A DNA stretch of 34,299 bases, from the NCBI GenBank assembly GCA_013288815.1, contig JABDBD010000028.1, positions 1 to 34,299 on the forward strand. Reading direction: 5' to 3'. The DNA comes from Gammaproteobacteria bacterium. GTDB taxonomy: Bacteria > Pseudomonadota > Gammaproteobacteria > DSM-16500. The translations under genes were made by a program, and so were the position numbers. The notes under the pieces were generated by a model. It was not told the origin of the DNA. It ran no database searches and was given only the letters and a program-made list of their open reading frames with translations. Positions 7,575 to 17,360 of this stretch are shown one piece after another (position 1 is the first letter of the stretch; each line of letters begins with the position of its first letter).

Positions 7575-9809
7575 TTGGAATTATCACAAAAACGAATTTT
7601 AATTGTAGATGATACCGTAGAAATTCATCAGGATTTCCTCAAGATTTTTGAGGTGGATAGTCAGGATGCTGCCATCTCGGATGCAAGAGCCAAAATTTTT
7701 GGAAAGATTCCAACATTGTCAGCTAGTGAAACCGAGCTAACTTCTTATGTCATCGATTCTGCATACCAAGGACAAGAGGGTCTCGAATTAGTACGTCAAG
7801 CAAAGCTTGGTGGACAACCTTACGCGCTGGCTTTTGTTGACATTCGAATGCCGCCTGGTTGGGATGGAATTGAAACTATTCAAAAAATCTGGGAAGTCGA
7901 TACCGAAATACAAATTGTGATTTGTTCAGCTTACTCTGACTACTCCTGGGAAAATATATCTCAAAAATTACATAATTCTAATAATTTTTTAATTTTAAAA
8001 AAGCCATTTGAAGTTATTGAAATTTGTCAATTAGCATCGGCTTTAACTAATAAATGGGAATTAAATAAGCAAGTACATCTTCAAATTGAAGATTTAAAAA
8101 AGCTTTCTTCCAGTTTAGATGAATCCCTTTCTCTCACTAGGGCTACTCTAGATTCAACTATGGAAGGCATTCTAGTATTGGATCGTGAAAATAAAGTTGT
8201 AATGTCCAATAACGTATTTTTAACCTTATGGAATATGCCAGAAAGCATTTTGACCTCAAAGCAGTCTGAAACTATATTGCAGTATATGGCAAATCAAATG
8301 GAGTCAAATAATTTTTTTCTAAAAGTTATAAGTCGATTAGGCAAGCAAGCCACGTTAGATAACTCAAAAGAGACAATTAAAGAATGGAAGCTTAAATCCG
8401 GAAAAATTTTAGAGCTTTACACTCATCCGCAATATTTGCATGATGAAATAATAGGAACAGTGTGTAGTTTTCGTGATGTCAGTGAACGTAAAAAAATGGA
8501 AGAACAATTAATTCATCAAGCCATGCACGATAGTTTAACTGGACTACCTAATCGAGTGTTACTTCTAGATCGAATTCAACAAGCGGTTGTTCAAGCCAAG
8601 CGTCGAAATTTATGTGCGGGTGTTTTATTGATTGATTTAGATAATTTTAAACAAGTTAATGACTCTCTTGGGCATAGTGCAGGAGACGATTTATTAATAA
8701 TGGTGGCAAAAAAACTGAGTGGATGTGTGCGCGAATCGGATACCGTAACACGCTTAGGAGGAGATGAGTTTGTCATAGTATTGTCTTCTCAGCTGCACGA
8801 AGATGATTTAATGTTGAAAGCTTTTTCATTGTTAGAGCTATTCAAAGAGCCGTTTACGATTTGCAGCCATAACTTTACTATCAGCATGAGTATTGGAGTT
8901 AGTTTATATCCTCACAACGGATATGACCCTGAAACCTTGCTAAAAAATGCGGATGCTGCGTTATATTATGCGAAAGAGATGGGTAAAAATCAGATTCAAC
9001 GTTATCAAGATGAATTCAATAAAAATATATTGCAGCGCGCCCAATTGATCACAGAGCTTAAGCAGGCACTTCAAAAAGAAGAGCTTACACTTCACTATCA
9101 ACCCCTTGTGGAGCTAAATACGAATAAAATTTTAGGCGTGGAAGCATTGCTTCGTTGGACACACCCAACACTGGGAGTTATTAGTCCTAATGTATTTATT
9201 CCACTAGCAGAGGAGACTGGGCTGATTATACAAATTGGAGAGTGGGTGTTAAGAACAGCCTGTCAACAAAATACAATCTGGCATCAACTCATTGATGCAG
9301 AATTAACTATAGCGGTTAATATATCAGGACTTCAATTTCAGCAACATAATTTTGTGGAACTAGTAAAAGGCATTCTTAAGGAAACAAGGCTTGATCCACG
9401 ATTTTTAGAGCTAGAGGTCACTGAAAGTCTTATTCTTAAAGATATATCTATGGTGACGAAAAAAATGTCTGAGCTAAAAGCATTAGGTATTCGTTTTGCA
9501 ATGGATGACTTTGGAACAGGGTATGCGAGTTTAAATTATTTAAAATGTTTTCCATTTGACAAAGTAAAAATTGACAAAAGTTTTGTTGACGGTATTACTC
9601 TAAATAGTGAAGATAGTTCTATTGTTGAAGCGATTATTGGCATGACAAAAACAATGGGGATAGATGTTCTTGCTGAAGGTGTGGAAAAATCAGAACAAGT
9701 TGATTTTTTACGTGAGCATCACAGCAATCAAGTTCAAGGTTACTATTTTAGTCCACCAGTAAATGCTAATAAACTGAGTGAAATGTTAAAAAATCAAAAA
9801 ACAATCTAA
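7575..9809 (+). CDS. Response regulator with PAS, GGDEF and EAL domains
   Basis: 744 residues starting with TTG (7575), supported by AGGAGAG at 7561-7567. The receiver domain (1-160) has acidic Asp12/Asp13, phospho-acceptor Asp89, Ser118 and Lys143. It carries about 30 extra residues between helix 1 and strand 2, a form I recall from regulators with the DIRMPPGWDG motif. A PAS-like domain spans about 185-305. The diguanylate cyclase domain has intact GGDEF (395-399) and an inhibitory RxxD site (386-389). The phosphodiesterase domain has EAL (523-525), the ELEVTES segment, DDFGTGY (644-650) and AEGVE. Both catalytic centres look active, so it may make and degrade cyclic-di-GMP. It is probably phosphorylated by the MHYT kinase encoded just upstream. 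Confidence 0.93.
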   Translation: MELSQKRILIVDDTVEIHQDFLKIFEVDSQDAAISDARAKIFGKIPTLSASETELTSYVIDSAYQGQEGLELVRQAKLGGQPYALAFVDIRMPPGWDGIETIQKIWEVDTEIQIVICSAYSDYSWENISQKLHNSNNFLILKKPFEVIEICQLASALTNKWELNKQVHLQIEDLKKLSSSLDESLSLTRATLDSTMEGILVLDRENKVVMSNNVFLTLWNMPESILTSKQSETILQYMANQMESNNFFLKVISRLGKQATLDNSKETIKEWKLKSGKILELYTHPQYLHDEIIGTVCSFRDVSERKKMEEQLIHQAMHDSLTGLPNRVLLLDRIQQAVVQAKRRNLCAGVLLIDLDNFKQVNDSLGHSAGDDLLIMVAKKLSGCVRESDTVTRLGGDEFVIVLSSQLHEDDLMLKAFSLLELFKEPFTICSHNFTISMSIGVSLYPHNGYDPETLLKNADAALYYAKEMGKNQIQRYQDEFNKNILQRAQLITELKQALQKEELTLHYQPLVELNTNKILGVEALLRWTHPTLGVISPNVFIPLAEETGLIIQIGEWVLRTACQQNTIWHQLIDAELTIAVNISGLQFQQHNFVELVKGILKETRLDPRFLELEVTESLILKDISMVTKKMSELKALGIRFAMDDFGTGYASLNYLKCFPFDKVKIDKSFVDGITLNSEDSSIVEAIIGMTKTMGIDVLAEGVEKSEQVDFLREHHSNQVQGYYFSPPVNANKLSEMLKNQKTI

Positions 9810-9818
9810 CCCTATGCA

Positions 9819-11150
9819 CTATCTACCAATTCCATAATATTCAAACTCAGCATCCCTAACTTGCTTAGGATCATACTGATTACGACCATCCAAAATAATA
9901 CGCCTACGCATAATTTTTTTCATAGCCGTTAAATCTGGATAACAAAAAGGTTTCCATTCCGTCACCAATACTAATGCGTCCGCTTGATGAAGCGCCTCAT
10001 ATTGATGCTCTGCGAGATGCAGCCTCCCCTCAGAAAACCATTCGTTGGGAAGCATTTCTTTTGCAACTGGCATCGCAACCGGATCGTACGCCTGAACACG
10101 AGCATTCCGTTTCAACAATTCTTCTAGCAATACGATTGATGACGCTTCTCGCATATCATCTGTCCCAGGCTTGAATGACAAACCCCACACACCAATTGTG
10201 ATGCCCGATAAATCTTCTCCAAAAATTTGAGTAATCTTATTAGGTAAAACACGTTTTTGAGAGAAATTTCGCGACTCTACCGCACGTAACATAACAGGAT
10301 CAATGCCATTATGTTCAGCCATACGCATTAATGCTTTCACATCTTTTGGAAAACAGGATCCACCGTAGCCGCAACCAGGATAAATAAATGCATTACCGAT
10401 GCGAGCGTCAGAACCAATTCCTAATCGGACATTTTCAATATCAACACCCATACGGTCGCACAATACTGCCATTTCATTCATAAATGAAATTTTCGTCGCT
10501 AGCATTGCATTCGCAACATACTTAGTCATCTCAGCATCTTTTACATTCATGAAATAAATTTTTTCTGTCGTTCGCATGATAGGTGTGTACAACTCTAACA
10601 TGATTGCTTTCGATTGTTTCGATGCATTTCCAATGATAATTCTATCGGGTCGCATAAAATCATCGATAGCAGCACCTTCTCGTAGAAACTCCGGATTACT
10701 CACCACATCAAAACGAGTGATTAATCCCCTTTTATCCAGTTCAGATTGAATTATTTTTTCAACTTGCTCAGCAACACCAACAGGTACTGTCGATTTATCC
10801 ACGATCACACAATAATTTTTAATATATGCACCAATGTCTTTTGCTGCATTTAACACAAATTGCATGTCTGCAGAACCATCAGCATCGCTAGGGGTACCCA
10901 CAGCAATAAACATAACGTGAGGATCATTATCTTGTTCTTGTAAAGATGTTGCAAAATGCAATCGACCTTCTGCCATATTTGAAATCACCATAGGCTCAAG
11001 GCCTGGCTCATAAATTGGCAGAATACCCTTCTTCAAATTCATGATTTTTTTTTGATTGACGTCAATGCAAGTAACATGATTACCTAATTCTGCAAAGCAA
11101 GTTCCTGTCACTAATCCGACATAGCCTGCGCCAATAACTGTAATATTCAC
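9819..11150 (-). CDS. ugd: UDP-glucose 6-dehydrogenase
   Basis: 443 residues, the usual size. It oxidises UDP-glucose to UDP-glucuronate with two NAD+. Visible are the Rossmann motif GAGYVGLVTG (7-16), SNPEFLREGAA (151-161), a conserved Lys in the MTKYVANAMLATK helix, and the catalytic Cys266 in GYGGSCFPKD. The start is GTG at 11150, and its first bases overlap the TGA of the upstream membrane glycosyltransferase gene (11147-11149) as GTGA, so translation is probably coupled. It is the last gene of the galU-GT-ugd operon. Its product feeds acidic surface polysaccharide or lipid A modification; which one is not visible here. Confidence 0.95.
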   Translation of the reverse strand: MNITVIGAGYVGLVTGTCFAELGNHVTCIDVNQKKIMNLKKGILPIYEPGLEPMVISNMAEGRLHFATSLQEQDNDPHVMFIAVGTPSDADGSADMQFVLNAAKDIGAYIKNYCVIVDKSTVPVGVAEQVEKIIQSELDKRGLITRFDVVSNPEFLREGAAIDDFMRPDRIIIGNASKQSKAIMLELYTPIMRTTEKIYFMNVKDAEMTKYVANAMLATKISFMNEMAVLCDRMGVDIENVRLGIGSDARIGNAFIYPGCGYGGSCFPKDVKALMRMAEHNGIDPVMLRAVESRNFSQKRVLPNKITQIFGEDLSGITIGVWGLSFKPGTDDMREASSIVLLEELLKRNARVQAYDPVAMPVAKEMLPNEWFSEGRLHLAEHQYEALHQADALVLVTEWKPFCYPDLTAMKKIMRRRIILDGRNQYDPKQVRDAEFEYYGIGR

Positions 11151-12685
11151 TTCTTATCCCCTGAGTCTTCAACTTGATAAATGATGACTTGATCACCTCT
11201 CTTGTTCGCATAAACGTGAGTAGGCGATAATGCAATTTCATTTGTTATATGAGCATTTTTTTCTTTATCACGGGAATCTAAGTGTAAAGCAATATAATCA
11301 AACTGCTTCCATTTTCCATTTTCAAGCACACTCATATCCGAATAAAGTTTACCTTTAATAAAAATATCATTCCCAAAATGTTTAGAATAATACATCACTT
11401 GCGTATCATTACTATAAATCACGGCATTGGCTGGAACATGTTTAGCTAACCATTCACCCGCATAACGTATATATGATTTTGAATAACCAAAATCAAAAAT
11501 TCCGCCCAATGCAGTGAGTAACATCAACACGATCACACTCGGTAGCAACCACTTAAATCGACGACGTAATTCAAACATATTATCTAAAGCAAAAGGAACC
11601 CAAACCATGAGAATAAGGGATAACGCAATTAAATATCGTTTAGCCAAAAACATATTTTCTACGAGAAAAATCATGGTAATCAAAACATTAATAATAACGT
11701 AACTCCAGACAACCCATTGTGTAGGTTTATCAAATTGAACTGCTTTTCGAATCCAAGCAAAAATAATTAATGCTGCATAAACGATTGATACATTAGAAAT
11801 CACGCTTGCAATATACCAAGCACCTAACATCAACAATAAAACAAAGCTTGCATCTCTCGCTGCATATGGACTTAGTACATGCTGTCCAAGAGCCGTAGAT
11901 GATTGCTCAAAACTACTGGTTAATTTGTCTAGGCCATGGATTAAGTGGAATTGAATCTCAGCAATACGACTGAGTTGAGCGTCTTGATGAGAAAAAAAAC
12001 CTAGCCAGATAGCGAATAAAGCAACAAGTAAGATACTCATAAAATTAAGCTGAAAAAAAGCTTTGAGACGTTGCCTGAGTGGTAAAGAAAAATAGAGTAA
12101 TGCGCTGAGAGGTACAAACAATAAAAATACGCCGCCTTCAATTCGAAACAACATCGCCAGCAAAGAAAACAGAGACCATAATAACGCATATCGCCAACGT
12201 AGCGTTTTAAAAAATTTAATTAAACAAACAATTGAAACTAAATAAAAAGCCCAAAATCCATGATCTCGAATAACGTACTCTCTAACACTATTAAACTCAT
12301 GTGACAGCAAAATAACAGCAGCTGCACACCACAACACTCTACGTGACGCGCTTATTAAGCCAATTAAATAAATAAAGGTAACAACCGAAATCAGTGAAAA
12401 AAATCCATTTAAAACAAAAGCTGCAGAAATATATGAAATGTTTGTTAAAGCAACTACATTATAAATTAAAATAGAATAAAACGGCCATTGTGCTTGACCA
12501 CAAAGATGCATTGCCGTACTTAAATTGGTTGTTGCTATTGCTTCAGCACTTTGTAAGTAGCAGATTCCATCAGGATTGATAACTGCTCCACGCAAACTAC
12601 TGTCATACGAAAGAAACAAACTGATTAACGCAGCAAAAATATATATGCTTATTTTTTTTTTCTTTTCAAAAAAAAATAAGCTCAT
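11147..12685 (-). CDS. GT-C type membrane glycosyltransferase (ArnT/PMT-like)
   Basis: An integral membrane protein with about eleven hydrophobic segments and a C-terminal soluble domain of roughly 100 residues. The first periplasmic loop holds NPDGICYLQSAEA, the acidic site expected of lipid-phosphate-sugar-dependent GT-C enzymes such as ArnT or PMT. I choose ATG 12685, which overlaps the galU stop as TGATG (512 residues), over GTG 12706, which would add seven residues and overlap galU further. It lies between galU and ugd with overlaps on both sides, so it probably transfers a sugar made by this pathway from an undecaprenyl carrier to an envelope acceptor. Donor and acceptor are inferred, and sequence similarity to named ArnT proteins looks low. 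Confidence 0.7.
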   Translation of the reverse strand: MSLFFFEKKKKISIYIFAALISLFLSYDSSLRGAVINPDGICYLQSAEAIATTNLSTAMHLCGQAQWPFYSILIYNVVALTNISYISAAFVLNGFFSLISVVTFIYLIGLISASRRVLWCAAAVILLSHEFNSVREYVIRDHGFWAFYLVSIVCLIKFFKTLRWRYALLWSLFSLLAMLFRIEGGVFLLFVPLSALLYFSLPLRQRLKAFFQLNFMSILLVALFAIWLGFFSHQDAQLSRIAEIQFHLIHGLDKLTSSFEQSSTALGQHVLSPYAARDASFVLLLMLGAWYIASVISNVSIVYAALIIFAWIRKAVQFDKPTQWVVWSYVIINVLITMIFLVENMFLAKRYLIALSLILMVWVPFALDNMFELRRRFKWLLPSVIVLMLLTALGGIFDFGYSKSYIRYAGEWLAKHVPANAVIYSNDTQVMYYSKHFGNDIFIKGKLYSDMSVLENGKWKQFDYIALHLDSRDKEKNAHITNEIALSPTHVYANKRGDQVIIYQVEDSGDKK

Positions 12686-13551
12686 CAAACAAAATCCTGT
12701 AAGCACTGCTTGAAGTCATCCGCCAATTCAGGATGTTTTAAAGCATAAGCAATTGTCGCTTCTAAATAACCTAACTTGCTGCCACAGTCATAACGTTTGC
12801 CAGCAAACTGTAGGGAATAAACATTTTCATCTAACAATAATTTCGCAATCGCATCAGTTAGTTGAATTTCACCACCAAAATCTTTCGTGGTTTGCTCTAA
12901 TAAATGAAATATATGTGGCGTCAAAATATAACGACCCACCACAGCCAAATTGGAAGGCGCTTTTTCAGGATTGGGTTTTTCTACAATCCCAGTCACTTTC
13001 GCAATAGGATTGACACTACCGGCGACATCGACTACACCATATTTTTTTGTTTCTGATTGAGCAATTTTTTGAACAGCTACTATGCTGGCTTGGGTATCAT
13101 TAAAAACGTCTACCATTTGCTGCAAACAAGATTTCACTCCGCCATCAATTAAATCATCCGCTAGCAATACAGCAAATGGTTCATTCATAACGAGTTGTTT
13201 TGCACACAGCACTGCATGCCCTAAACCCTGAGGGGATTTTTGACGAATATAAGCACACGAGACACCAACCGGTAAAATACCTCGCACCACTTCCAGCAAT
13301 TCTAGTTTGCCACGGTCGCGTAAATTCGATTCTAGCTCAAAATTATCATCAAAGTGATCTTCAATCGCACGCTTGCTGCTGCTTGTGACAAAAATAAGCT
13401 CTCTTATTCCCGCTGCAACCGCCTCTTCAACCGCATATTGAATAAGTGGCTTATCGACAATAGGCATCATTTCTTTTGGATTTGCCTTTGTTGCCGGTAG
13501 AAAACGTGTACCTAATCCAGCTACCGGAAAAATCGCTTTTGTCACTTTCAT
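12685..13551 (-). CDS. galU: UTP-glucose-1-phosphate uridylyltransferase
   Basis: 288 residues. It makes UDP-glucose from UTP and glucose 1-phosphate, the substrate of the Ugd enzyme two genes downstream. The nucleotide-binding signature [19 protein letters not shown] follows directly after [11 protein letters not shown]. Also visible are [21 protein letters not shown] and a VGRYIL strand. The open frame runs further upstream to 13701, but those 50 residues are unlike the family, and ATG 13551 has AAGGAT at a good distance, so I use 13551. The TGA overlaps the ATG of the next gene (TGATG). Confidence 0.95.
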   Translation of the reverse strand: MKVTKAIFPVAGLGTRFLPATKANPKEMMPIVDKPLIQYAVEEAVAAGIRELIFVTSSSKRAIEDHFDDNFELESNLRDRGKLELLEVVRGILPVGVSCAYIRQKSPQGLGHAVLCAKQLVMNEPFAVLLADDLIDGGVKSCLQQMVDVFNDTQASIVAVQKIAQSETKKYGVVDVAGSVNPIAKVTGIVEKPNPEKAPSNLAVVGRYILTPHIFHLLEQTTKDFGGEIQLTDAIAKLLLDENVYSLQFAGKRYDCGSKLGYLEATIAYALKHPELADDFKQCLQDFV

Positions 13552-13760
13552 TATGTATAATCCTTGGATCAAAGAGCTGTGGCGTAAAAAGGCGGATATT
13601 ACCATATATTTGTCATAGAAAACACGATAGACTTCTCGCCAAACCTCTACCCACATGCTTATTCCTAAGACCCTGGAGTAATATGTATTAAAGCTAGACA
13701 AACTAATGAATTCCAGATAGTTTTAAGATCAACAACCCATTAAATACATGCCCATTAAAA

Positions 13761-14879
13761 ATGCAAAAAAACGTTCTTATTCTAGCCCATAGTTATGGCA
13801 TGCAGTTTCTCGAAAGCTGCAATCAATATTCGCAATTATTTGACCCTAAAAAGTATAAGGTACATGTTATTTATCTGGCTGGAAAACCTTGCCTTGAGAT
13901 TCAGAAAAAAACATTAGCTGAAGACGTTAGCTTTTTAGATTTATCTAGCAGAGAACTACGCGGCTTAAAAATAAAAACAATCGCAAAATTTATAAAACTA
14001 TGCAGAGAAAAACGTTTTGAAATAGTCATTTGTCATCGCTACAAACCCGCTTACATTATGATGTGGGCGGCGCAATTCTGTCGTATCAATGTGTTATTAT
14101 TTGTTATGCACGCACCTGAAACCATGCACGCCTTTTCAAGAAAACTATTGCTCTATGGATTGATGCGCAAAAATATGTTTTTAGTGGGTGTCTCTAATGC
14201 AATCCAACAGGACATGCAAAATGACTTACCCTTATTAGCACGCAAAAAAATTCTGACTTTTTATAATATTATTGACCCTGTATTATTTGAGTCTCAATTT
14301 TTTTCTCGCAAAGAAGCCAGAGAAAAACTCAATATTCCAGATGATATATTTTTATTTGGAACTATCGCAAGATTAGTGATTGATAAAGATCAAAAAACTT
14401 TAATTAAAGCATTTGCCATCGTTAAAGCTAAACATGCACACACAAAACTTATTTTAATTGGGGATGGTAAATTAGAATTATCCTTGAAAAAACTTGTTAA
14501 AGAACTCCAGCTAGAAAATGACATTATTTTCACAGGATTTATTCCGGATGGCTTTCGATTTATGAAAGCATTTGATGTTTTTGTTTTACCATCCATTAGC
14601 GAAGCATTTGGCCGAGTATTATTAGAAGCAATGATTGCTCGCATACCTGTTATTGCAACACAAATTGAAGGCATACCTGAAGTCATGGGTGACACTGGAA
14701 TTTTAATTGACGCTGGCAACCCTGAAAGACTATCTGAAGAAATGATCAAGCAGTTAAATACACCTAATGATGAGAACGCTGAACGAATTGTGAAAGCATA
14801 CCAACGTATGCAACATCATTTTACTTTCGCACCGTTTAAAGAAAATTTCTGGCAATCACCCATTGCAAAATTTTTATAG
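13761..14879 (+). CDS. Glycosyltransferase family 4
   Basis: 372 residues with a GT-B fold layout. The N-terminal acceptor half starts MQKNVLILAHSYG. The C-terminal nucleotide-sugar half has FGTIARLVIDKDQKTLIKAF, LILIGDGKLE, the EX7E motif EAFGRVLLE and GIPEVMGDTGIL. It is predicted to be a cytoplasmic or membrane-associated retaining transferase that adds a sugar to a lipid-linked or LPS-type acceptor. It begins a rightward run of three glycosyltransferase genes, divergent from galU. The spacer of 209 bases must hold both promoters, but I see no strong match. Donor sugar is not predictable. Confidence 0.85.
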   Translation: MQKNVLILAHSYGMQFLESCNQYSQLFDPKKYKVHVIYLAGKPCLEIQKKTLAEDVSFLDLSSRELRGLKIKTIAKFIKLCREKRFEIVICHRYKPAYIMMWAAQFCRINVLLFVMHAPETMHAFSRKLLLYGLMRKNMFLVGVSNAIQQDMQNDLPLLARKKILTFYNIIDPVLFESQFFSRKEAREKLNIPDDIFLFGTIARLVIDKDQKTLIKAFAIVKAKHAHTKLILIGDGKLELSLKKLVKELQLENDIIFTGFIPDGFRFMKAFDVFVLPSISEAFGRVLLEAMIARIPVIATQIEGIPEVMGDTGILIDAGNPERLSEEMIKQLNTPNDENAERIVKAYQRMQHHFTFAPFKENFWQSPIAKFL

Positions 14880-14888
14880 AGAGCCTAT

Positions 14889-16031
14889 ATGAAAGCTGCC
14901 TATGCAACCACCTTTGATGCAAAAGATGTAAATAACTGGTCTGGCACACCGTTTTTTATGTCCAATGCTTTTCGGCAGGACAATGTAGAAATCGATTACA
15001 TTGGCTCATTAAAAAGAAAACTTCCCGCCGGTTTCAAACTCAAACAAGTTTGGAATAAATACATCTGTGACCAGAGAGAGAGCCCGCGCTTTAACATTGT
15101 TGCTGCACAATTTTATTCTCAGCAAGTTGCAGAACAATTAAAATTATTAAATTCAGACGTGGTCATCGCACCTCAGATTAATCCAGTCGCTTATTTAGAT
15201 TGCCCTCAGCCCATCATCTTATGGACAGACGCACTCTACTCAAGCCTTCTTGGATTTTATCCAGCTTTTTCAAATCATTCTGCAAGCTCTATTCGCCAAG
15301 GCAATCAAATAACGTCAGAATGCTTAGCACGCATGAAACTTGCCATTTTTTCATCTGAATGGGCGGCTAACAGTGCAGTAGAGCTCTATGGTGTCGATAG
15401 ATCAAAAGTAAAAGTCGTTCCTTTCGGAGCAAATATTGTTTGTAACTTCAACGAAGAAGATATCAAACACATTCTAAAAAAACGCAATTCACGTGTCGTT
15501 AAATTATTATTTATTGGCAAACACTGGCATCGCAAAGGCGGAGATATTGTTTTCAATGTCACAAAAGCATTGCATGCATCTGGCCAAGCAGTTGAATTAA
15601 ATTTTGTAGGTTGCCACCCTCCTAAAAATGTAGATGTCCCTGATTACATAAAATGTCATGGGTTTATTTCTAAACGTACACCCGAAGGTGTTGCAAAAAT
15701 TCAATCACTCCTGCATGAATCACATTTTTTGTTTGTCCCTTCACGAGCAGAAGCGTTTGGTATTGTTTTTTGTGAAGCAAATGCATATGCCCTGCCTTGC
15801 TTAACGTCGTATACCGGAGGAATTGCTACTGTTGTAAAAGACAACATCAATGGTATGACTTTTTCGTTAGATGCTTCCACAGAAAAATATTGTGAATATA
15901 TTTCTAATTTGATGAACAACTATTCTCAATATGAAGCCCTAGCTCTTTCATCCTTTAAAGAATTCAAAACAAGATTAAATTGGCAAGTCGCGACCCAAAG
16001 CGTTAATCAGTTAATCAAGGAAATTCTTTAG
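14889..16031 (+). CDS. Glycosyltransferase family 4, tandem copy 1
   Basis: 380 residues. The C-terminal half holds LLFIGKHWHRKGGDIVFNV (donor-binding Lys/Arg region), LNFVGCHPP, and the EX7E motif EAFGIVFCE followed by CLTSYTGGIATVV. The N-terminal half has SGTPFFMS, YIGSLKRKL and ILWTDALYSSLLGF. It starts nine bases after the preceding glycosyltransferase and stops one base before its own duplicate. The two copies have equal length and, by eye, about 60 per cent identity, higher in the C-terminal half. The role is polysaccharide or glycolipid assembly; the specific linkage is unknown. Confidence 0.85.
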   Translation: MKAAYATTFDAKDVNNWSGTPFFMSNAFRQDNVEIDYIGSLKRKLPAGFKLKQVWNKYICDQRESPRFNIVAAQFYSQQVAEQLKLLNSDVVIAPQINPVAYLDCPQPIILWTDALYSSLLGFYPAFSNHSASSIRQGNQITSECLARMKLAIFSSEWAANSAVELYGVDRSKVKVVPFGANIVCNFNEEDIKHILKKRNSRVVKLLFIGKHWHRKGGDIVFNVTKALHASGQAVELNFVGCHPPKNVDVPDYIKCHGFISKRTPEGVAKIQSLLHESHFLFVPSRAEAFGIVFCEANAYALPCLTSYTGGIATVVKDNINGMTFSLDASTEKYCEYISNLMNNYSQYEALALSSFKEFKTRLNWQVATQSVNQLIKEIL

Positions 16032-17174
16032 ATGAAACTTGCGTTTGTCAGTAAATTTGATGCGAAAAATGTCCATAAACGTTCTGGCACACCTTATTAC
16101 ATGTCTCAGGCACTACTCAACCAAGGTGTTGAGCTTGAGTATATTGGTTCATTAAAAACAAAATTGCGGCCAGGCTTTAAGATTATTAATGCACTGAAAA
16201 AAATGATTCATGCAAAACAAGAAAGCTCGCGAAATAATACGTTTACGATGCTGAATTACTCTAAACAAGTCAAAGAACAATTAGCCAATAAAAATGTCAA
16301 TGCTGTACTAGCACATATCTCAACGCCTATCGCTTACTTAGAGTGCAAAGAACCGATAGTCCTTTGGACTGACGCATTATATGCTGCCATGCTAGGCTTT
16401 AATCCATTTTTTGCTAACCAAGCAACCAGTACCATTGAGGAAGCTAACGCGGGAACTGCATCAGCACTGTCACGCTGCAAGTTAGCCATTTTTTCTTCGG
16501 ACTGGGCAGCAAGAAGTGCAAAAGAATTATATGGCGTGGAAAAAGATAAAATTCATGTAGTACCCTTTGGCGCAAACATCGATACACAAAACACACTGCT
16601 AGACGTGAAAAGTTTTTTAAAAAAAAGATCTCCCAACAAAATTAAATTATTATTTATAGGAAAAGAGTGGAACCTAAAAGGTGGTGATATTGTTTTTAAT
16701 GTTGCGAAAGCATTACACGCGGCAAACCACTCAGTTGAGTTAAATTTTGTAGGCTGTATCCCGCCTGCCAACATTGAAATTCCGCATTACATTATCTGTC
16801 ATGGTTATATTTCTAAAAAAACACCTGAAGGAATGCAAAAAATCACACAGCTATTATCTGAATCACATTTTCTATTTGTCCCTTCTCGCGCAGAAGCATT
16901 CGGCATTGTTTTTTGCGAAGCGAATGCATTTGGCTTACCCTGCTTAACATCACACGTGGGCGGCATTCCAACCATCGTCAAGAATGACATTAATGGCATG
17001 ACATTTTCTTCATTCGCCACAACAGATATTTATTGTGATTACATTATCAATCTTATGCAAAATTATTCCCGCTACGAAGAAATGGCTCTTTCTGCATTTC
17101 ATGAATTTGAACGACGATTGAATTGGGATGTTGCTACAAAACACGTAAAAAAATTGATTGAAAATATTTTATAG
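16032..17174 (+). CDS. Glycosyltransferase family 4, tandem copy 2
   Basis: 380 residues, starting immediately after the TAG of copy 1 (TAGATG), which suggests coupled translation. It shares with copy 1 the SGTPYYMS segment, YIGSLKTKL, LWTDALYAAMLGF, AIFSSDWAARSA, VVPFGANI, LLFIGKEWNLKGGDIVFNV and the EX7E motif EAFGIVFCE. Differences concentrate in the N-terminal, acceptor-binding half, as expected if the copies now add sugars to different acceptors. It is followed by a long palindromic repeat (17183-17342) that may end the transcript. Confidence 0.85.
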   Translation: MKLAFVSKFDAKNVHKRSGTPYYMSQALLNQGVELEYIGSLKTKLRPGFKIINALKKMIHAKQESSRNNTFTMLNYSKQVKEQLANKNVNAVLAHISTPIAYLECKEPIVLWTDALYAAMLGFNPFFANQATSTIEEANAGTASALSRCKLAIFSSDWAARSAKELYGVEKDKIHVVPFGANIDTQNTLLDVKSFLKKRSPNKIKLLFIGKEWNLKGGDIVFNVAKALHAANHSVELNFVGCIPPANIEIPHYIICHGYISKKTPEGMQKITQLLSESHFLFVPSRAEAFGIVFCEANAFGLPCLTSHVGGIPTIVKNDINGMTFSSFATTDIYCDYIINLMQNYSRYEEMALSAFHEFERRLNWDVATKHVKKLIENIL

Positions 17175-17182
17175 AAATCCCC

Positions 17183-17342
17183 CTCGTACACGACAAAAAC
17201 TTACGATGAACTCACCGTAAACGTGCCCGCGTGCGTGCCCGTACCCGTTTTTTCAAATTTAATCAGAAACTTTTAATAAAACGGGCACGGGCACGCACGC
17301 GGGCACGTTCACGATGGGCCTATCGAAAGCTTCGTGTACGAA
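17183..17342. repeat. Long GC-rich palindromic repeat, copy 1
   Basis: Two inverted arms (17183-17253 and 17277-17342) flank about 24 AT-rich bases. The inner 32 bases of each arm (17219-17250 and 17278-17309) pair with one mismatch; the left one starts AACGTGCCCGCGTGCGTG. The outer parts pair less well but keep TCGTACACGA at the ends. A second copy sits at 24777-25007. The element is much richer in GC than its surroundings, and no gene is seen in it. It looks like a dispersed, hairpin-forming intergenic repeat. Confidence 0.85.
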
Positions 17343-17360
17343 GAGAAATCTCTACAGATA

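Noticed and set aside
9974..10174. Rightward 66-codon frame inside ugd
   Set aside because: It is antisense to a well-conserved gene and has no family features.
13552..13701. N-terminal extension of galU by 50 residues
   Set aside because: The extra residues are unlike the family, and the internal ATG at 13551 has a good ribosome site and the standard protein start.
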